The notes below the pieces were generated by a model that searched no databases, was not told the origin of the DNA, and saw only the letters and a list, made by a program, of their open reading frames with translations. Shown piece after piece: positions 6,029-8,813 of a stretch of DNA of 8,813 nucleotides. The stretch is from CAYVWB01 sp964455395 (GTDB lineage Bacteria; Desulfobacterota; Desulfovibrionia; Desulfovibrionales; Desulfovibrionaceae). A program made the position numbers and the translations under genes. Each line of letters begins with the position of its first letter. Within the stretch, counting starts at the first letter, position 1. Where the stretch lies: contig CAYVWB010000115.1 in assembly GCA_964455395.1 (NCBI GenBank), positions 1 to 8,813 of the forward strand. The letters are read 5' to 3'.

Positions 6029-6715
6029 ATGCGCTACTACCCGCTTTTTCTGGACCTGACCGGACGCCGCTGCCTGCTGTGCGGGTATGGCGGCGTGGGT
6101 CGGCGCAAGCTTTCGACCTTGCTGGAAGCCGGCGCCGAGGAAGCGCTGGTGGTGGATCCGGCGCCGCGGGAGGCCCACCCTCCGGAGGCGCGGGCCTTGC
6201 TGGATGCCCCCAATGTGGTGTATGCACGGCGGTCCTTCCAGGCGATGGATCTGGAGGACGCCGTCCTCTGCATCGCGGCCACGGGGTCGCCGGCGGAGAA
6301 CCAACGCATCGCCGCCGCGTGCCGGGAGGCCGGGGTTCTGGTGAACGTCATCGACGCGCCTGAAACCGGCGACTTCATCGTGCCGGCGAGCGTGGACGTG
6401 GAGGGCTTGACCGTGGCGCTCTCCACCGGGGGCCAGAGCCCCGCTCTGGCGCGCGCCGTGCGCGAGGACCTGGAGGCCCTGCTGCGAGGCAAATACGGCA
6501 AGCTCGCTGCGCTGTTGGGCCGGCTGCGGCCCCGTCTGCTGGCGTTGGGCTGGTCCTCGCAGGAGAACGCCGCGGTGTTCCGGGACTTGGCGCGCTCCGA
6601 GCTCGGCCCCGCCTTGGCGGCAGGCGACGCCGACCGCGCGCGCGTCGTCCTTGCCGCCCGACTGCCGGCTGCGCTGCAGCCGGCGCTGGAGGAACTGCTC
6701 CATGAGCTGGTTTGA
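6029..6715 (+). CDS. sirC: Precorrin-2 dehydrogenase (siroheme synthase N-terminal type, stand-alone)
   Basis: A 228-residue NAD-dependent enzyme that oxidises precorrin-2 to sirohydrochlorin; some homologues also insert Fe(II). It corresponds to the N-terminal half of CysG and to Met8p/SirC, without the SUMT methyltransferase domain. It opens with YYPLFLDLTGRRCLLCGYGG (3-22), and the nucleotide-binding loop continues through GVGRRKLSTLLEAGA (22-36), the family's glycine-rich loop plus the R-K pair. LCIAATGS (80-87) closes the Rossmann fold. VNVIDAPETGDFIVPA (105-120) carries the aspartate (D109) matching the catalytic Asp of CysG/Met8p. LSTGGQSPALARAVRE (131-146) is the dimerisation/tetrapyrrole motif. 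The ATG at 6029 is preceded by GGAG at 7 nt; the frame is open further upstream to 5885 but that part shows no family similarity. First gene of the operon with the CcsA-like gene and hemA. In sulfate reducers the product feeds siroheme, siroheme-derived heme and cobalamin. Confidence 0.92.
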   Translation: MRYYPLFLDLTGRRCLLCGYGGVGRRKLSTLLEAGAEEALVVDPAPREAHPPEARALLDAPNVVYARRSFQAMDLEDAVLCIAATGSPAENQRIAAACREAGVLVNVIDAPETGDFIVPASVDVEGLTVALSTGGQSPALARAVREDLEALLRGKYGKLAALLGRLRPRLLALGWSSQENAAVFRDLARSELGPALAAGDADRARVVLAARLPAALQPALEELLHELV

Positions 6716-7634
6716 CCTCGTCTATTTCGCCATCCTCATCTGTTACGTGCTGGGCACCGTGTGCTATCTCAGCGGCGCCTTCAGCGGTCAGCCCCGGCTG
6801 AAGACCTCGGCGGGGTGGCTCGCCGGCGCAGGGTTCGCGTTGCATACGCTCATCCTCATCCATTTTCTTGCGGCGACGGACCTGTCTTCGCTCACCTCGG
6901 CGTACTCGGTGAAACTTTTTTCATGGAGCGTCATCTTCATCTTCCTGGTGCTGTGGCGTCGGCTGAAGATGGAGTTTCTGGCGCTCATCGCTTCACCCCT
7001 GGCCACACTGCTCTTCATCCTCTCCTTCACCGTGCGTTCGCCGGTAGTCATGCCGCCGAACCTGGCTGGACCGTTCTTCGGGCTGCATATCGGCGCGCTC
7101 TTCGTGAGCATGGCGCTTCTGGCCATGGCTTTCGCCGCAGGCGTCATCTTTCTGCGACTGGACCGCAAGATAAAGCGCAAGACCAAGCTCACGGGGCTGG
7201 ACAAGGAAATGCCTGCGCTCTCCGTCTTCGACAGGGCGAACCACTGGGCAGTGGTCGTGGGCTTTCCGCTGTATACCGTGGGTGTGCTTTCGGGCTTCGT
7301 CTTCGCCAAGTTCGCCTGGGGTCGGATCCTGACCGGCGACCCCAAGGAGATCGTCTCCATCGTGGTGTGGCTGCTCTTTGCGCTGCTCTTCCACAAGCGT
7401 CTGACACGGGAATGGTGGGGTCGTCGCCCGGCGCGATGGGCCATCGGCATCTTCACGCTCGCCATCGGCTCCATGCTGGTGGTGAACTTCCTCATGCCCT
7501 CGCACCACAGCTTCCGCGACCGCCCGGACTACGCCACGGCGCCCATCGGCGTTCCCTCGCTGCACACCAACCCCACGGAAGAAGCCTGCCCGCCGCCCAA
7601 CGCCACCCAACCTCTTCAACCCACGCGCCCATGA
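6702..7634 (+). CDS. CcsA/HemX-like cytochrome c assembly family membrane protein
   Basis: A 310-residue polytopic membrane protein, about eight helices, of the CcsA/CcmC/HemX superfamily that handles heme. Helices are visible at about 4-25, 38-56, 73-86, 93-111, 126-151, 182-203, 215-231 and 245-264. Histidines match the superfamily's ligand positions: H48, H129 (in FGLHIGALF), H231 (in LLFHKRL) and H268/H269 (in MPSHHSF). The tryptophan-rich WWD signature is only partly kept: AWGRILTGDPKE (205-216) retains AWG and DPKE but lacks the tryptophans between. The proline/threonine-rich tail after about 276 is unlike family members. The ATG at 6702 follows GGAGG by 9 nt and overlaps the upstream gene by 14 nt; its own stop overlaps the hemA ATG by 4 nt. 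Position next to hemA recalls Bacillus HemX, which lowers HemA levels. It could instead be a cytochrome c biogenesis factor; I favour the HemX-like role on context. Confidence 0.85.
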   Translation: MSWFDLVYFAILICYVLGTVCYLSGAFSGQPRLKTSAGWLAGAGFALHTLILIHFLAATDLSSLTSAYSVKLFSWSVIFIFLVLWRRLKMEFLALIASPLATLLFILSFTVRSPVVMPPNLAGPFFGLHIGALFVSMALLAMAFAAGVIFLRLDRKIKRKTKLTGLDKEMPALSVFDRANHWAVVVGFPLYTVGVLSGFVFAKFAWGRILTGDPKEIVSIVVWLLFALLFHKRLTREWWGRRPARWAIGIFTLAIGSMLVVNFLMPSHHSFRDRPDYATAPIGVPSLHTNPTEEACPPPNATQPLQPTRP

Positions 7635-8813
7635 AGAAATCGCTCTGCCTAGTCGGCCTCAACCACACCACCGCCGGCGTGGACGTGCGCGAAAAGTTCG
7701 GCCTCGCCGACTGCACCCCTGCGGCCTTGCTGGAAGGTCTCGCTCCGGAGCGTCTGCGCGACCCCTCCCCGGAGCCGGGAGGCGTCGTCCAGGAGCTGGT
7801 GGTGCTCTCCACCTGCAACCGCGTGGAGCTCACCGCCGTCGGCGAACCAGGCGCCTTGACCGAAGCCGTGCTGGCGCAGTGGGCCGCCTCCCGCAACGCC
7901 ACCGTGGAAGAGCTGCGACCCTACGTTTACATGCACGAGGACCTGGAAGCCGTGCGCCACCTCTTCCGGGTGGCGTGCGCGCTGGACTCCATGGTGCTCG
8001 GCGAGCCGCAGATCCTCGGTCAGCTCAAGGACGCCTACCGCCGCGCCGTGGACGCCGGGGCCACCCAAGCCATCTGCAACCGTCTTTTCCACAAGGCCTT
8101 CAGCGTGGCCAAGCGCGTACGCACGGAGACGGCCGTGGGCAGCGCCGCCGTCAGCATCAGCTACGCCGCCGTGGAGCTTGCCAAACGCATTTTCGGAGAA
8201 ATGAAGGAGCAGACTGCGCTGCTCATCGGCGCTGGCGAAATGGCCGAGCTCGCCGCCCAGCACCTGCGCAACGCAGGCGTTCAGCGCATCTTCGTGGCGA
8301 ACCGCACCTATGCGCGCGGTCGGGAGCTCGCCGCCCAGTTCGAAGGCGAGGCCATCCCCTTCGAGACGCTCTTCGAACGCATCCACGAGGCGGATATCGT
8401 CATCAGCTCCACCGGCGCGGCCGAGGCCGTCATCCGCGCCAAGGACGTGGCCACTGCGCTGAAAAAGCGCCGCCAGCGGCCCATGTTCTTCATCGACATC
8501 GCCGTCCCCCGCGACATCGACCCCGACGTCAACGCCCTGGACAACGTCTATCTCTACGACATCGACGACCTCAAAGAGGTGGTGGAGGAAAACCTGGCCC
8601 AGCGCAAGGAAGAAGCGGCCAAAGCCAGGGCCATTACCGACAGTGAAGCCCGCGAGTTCGAACGCTGGCTCAAATCCCTGGAACTGCAGCCCACCATCGT
8701 GGACCTGCTCAGGCAGGGCGAGAATATTGCCGAGCGCGAGCTGGCCAAGACCCTCAAACGCCTGAACGCAGAGGACGACCCCGAGATCCGCGCCGCCCTG
8801 GACACGCTGGTGC
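7631..8813 (+). CDS. hemA: Glutamyl-tRNA reductase, C-terminus cut by window edge
   Basis: 394 codons are visible of a protein usually 420-450 residues long. HemA reduces glutamyl-tRNA(Glu) with NADPH to glutamate-1-semialdehyde, the committed step of the C5 tetrapyrrole pathway in the cytoplasm. The catalytic domain has VGLNHTTAGVDVRE (8-21) and the nucleophile C62 in LSTCNRVEL (59-67). SMVLGEPQILGQLKDAY (120-136) and FHKAFSVAKRVRTETAVG (153-170) are nearly invariant in the family. The NADPH-binding domain shows LLIGAGEMAELAAQHL (197-212), ANRT (223-226) and FIDIAVPRDIDPDV (287-300). The C-terminal dimerisation helix starts near 315, with NLAQRKEEA at 321-329. The ATG at 7631 overlaps the preceding stop in an ATGA and has no Shine-Dalgarno; the 25 nt before it are pyrimidine-rich, so initiation probably depends on coupling. 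A short insertion (DPSPEPGG, 44-51) precedes the active site. Confidence 0.97.
   Translation, partial: MKKSLCLVGLNHTTAGVDVREKFGLADCTPAALLEGLAPERLRDPSPEPGGVVQELVVLSTCNRVELTAVGEPGALTEAVLAQWAASRNATVEELRPYVYMHEDLEAVRHLFRVACALDSMVLGEPQILGQLKDAYRRAVDAGATQAICNRLFHKAFSVAKRVRTETAVGSAAVSISYAAVELAKRIFGEMKEQTALLIGAGEMAELAAQHLRNAGVQRIFVANRTYARGRELAAQFEGEAIPFETLFERIHEADIVISSTGAAEAVIRAKDVATALKKRRQRPMFFIDIAVPRDIDPDVNALDNVYLYDIDDLKEVVEENLAQRKEEAAKARAITDSEAREFERWLKSLELQPTIVDLLRQGENIAERELAKTLKRLNAEDDPEIRAALDTLV

Noticed and set aside
7649..8386. A 245-codon minus-strand open frame
   Set aside because: It is antisense to hemA, whose identity is certain; the product has no recognisable domain.
1..8813. Mobile elements, CRISPR arrays, tRNA or rRNA genes, novel defence-type system
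   Set aside because: No transposase or integrase proteins, direct-repeat arrays, terminal inverted repeats or structured RNA patterns were seen. Most genes fall in known families and base composition looks even across the window.

Overview
The window is GC-rich, gene-dense bacterial chromosome. Gene content and order point to a Desulfovibrionales-type sulfate reducer (Desulfovibrio sensu lato): a stand-alone precorrin-2 dehydrogenase gene, a CcsA/HemX-like membrane protein gene and hemA in a row, next to CgeB-type and GT9 glycosyltransferases. This placement is inferred from gene content and protein style; no rRNA or other marker is present.

Left part (1-5778), all on the minus strand and tightly packed. 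In transcription order it holds a six-helix membrane protein of unknown function (5230-5778), a family 9 glycosyltransferase (3804-5165), a CgeB-like glycosyltransferase (2527-3807), a phenylacetate-CoA-ligase-like adenylate-forming protein with an unusual P-loop (1225-2493), a small TfoX C-terminal-domain protein (918-1214), a GNAT acetyltransferase (352-921), and the start of a further gene, probably a glycosyltransferase, that runs off the left edge (<1-258). Several junctions overlap by 4 nt (GTGA, ATGA), so much of this is probably one transcript. The two or three glycosyltransferases suggest modification of a surface glycan or glycoprotein, but nothing in the window names the acceptor.

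Middle (5779-6028): a 250-bp divergent intergenic region. It contains a perfect 16-bp palindrome, a weak promoter candidate facing right, and a possible 44-codon minus-strand ORF that looks like a signal peptide.

Right part (6029-8813), plus strand: a tetrapyrrole operon of precorrin-2 dehydrogenase (sirC-like), a CcsA/HemX-like membrane protein, and glutamyl-tRNA reductase (hemA, cut by the right edge). The genes overlap by 14 and 4 nt. HemA makes glutamate-1-semialdehyde, the first committed tetrapyrrole precursor. The SirC-like enzyme oxidises precorrin-2 to sirohydrochlorin, which in sulfate reducers leads to siroheme (for sulfite reductase), to heme by the siroheme-dependent route, and to cobalamin. 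The membrane protein between them belongs to a heme-handling superfamily.

I see no mobile element, CRISPR array, tRNA, rRNA or convincing terminator. The window looks like ordinary core and semi-core genome. The least explained items are the degenerate motifs in the ligase-like and CcsA-like proteins, the palindrome, and the signal-peptide-like small ORF.
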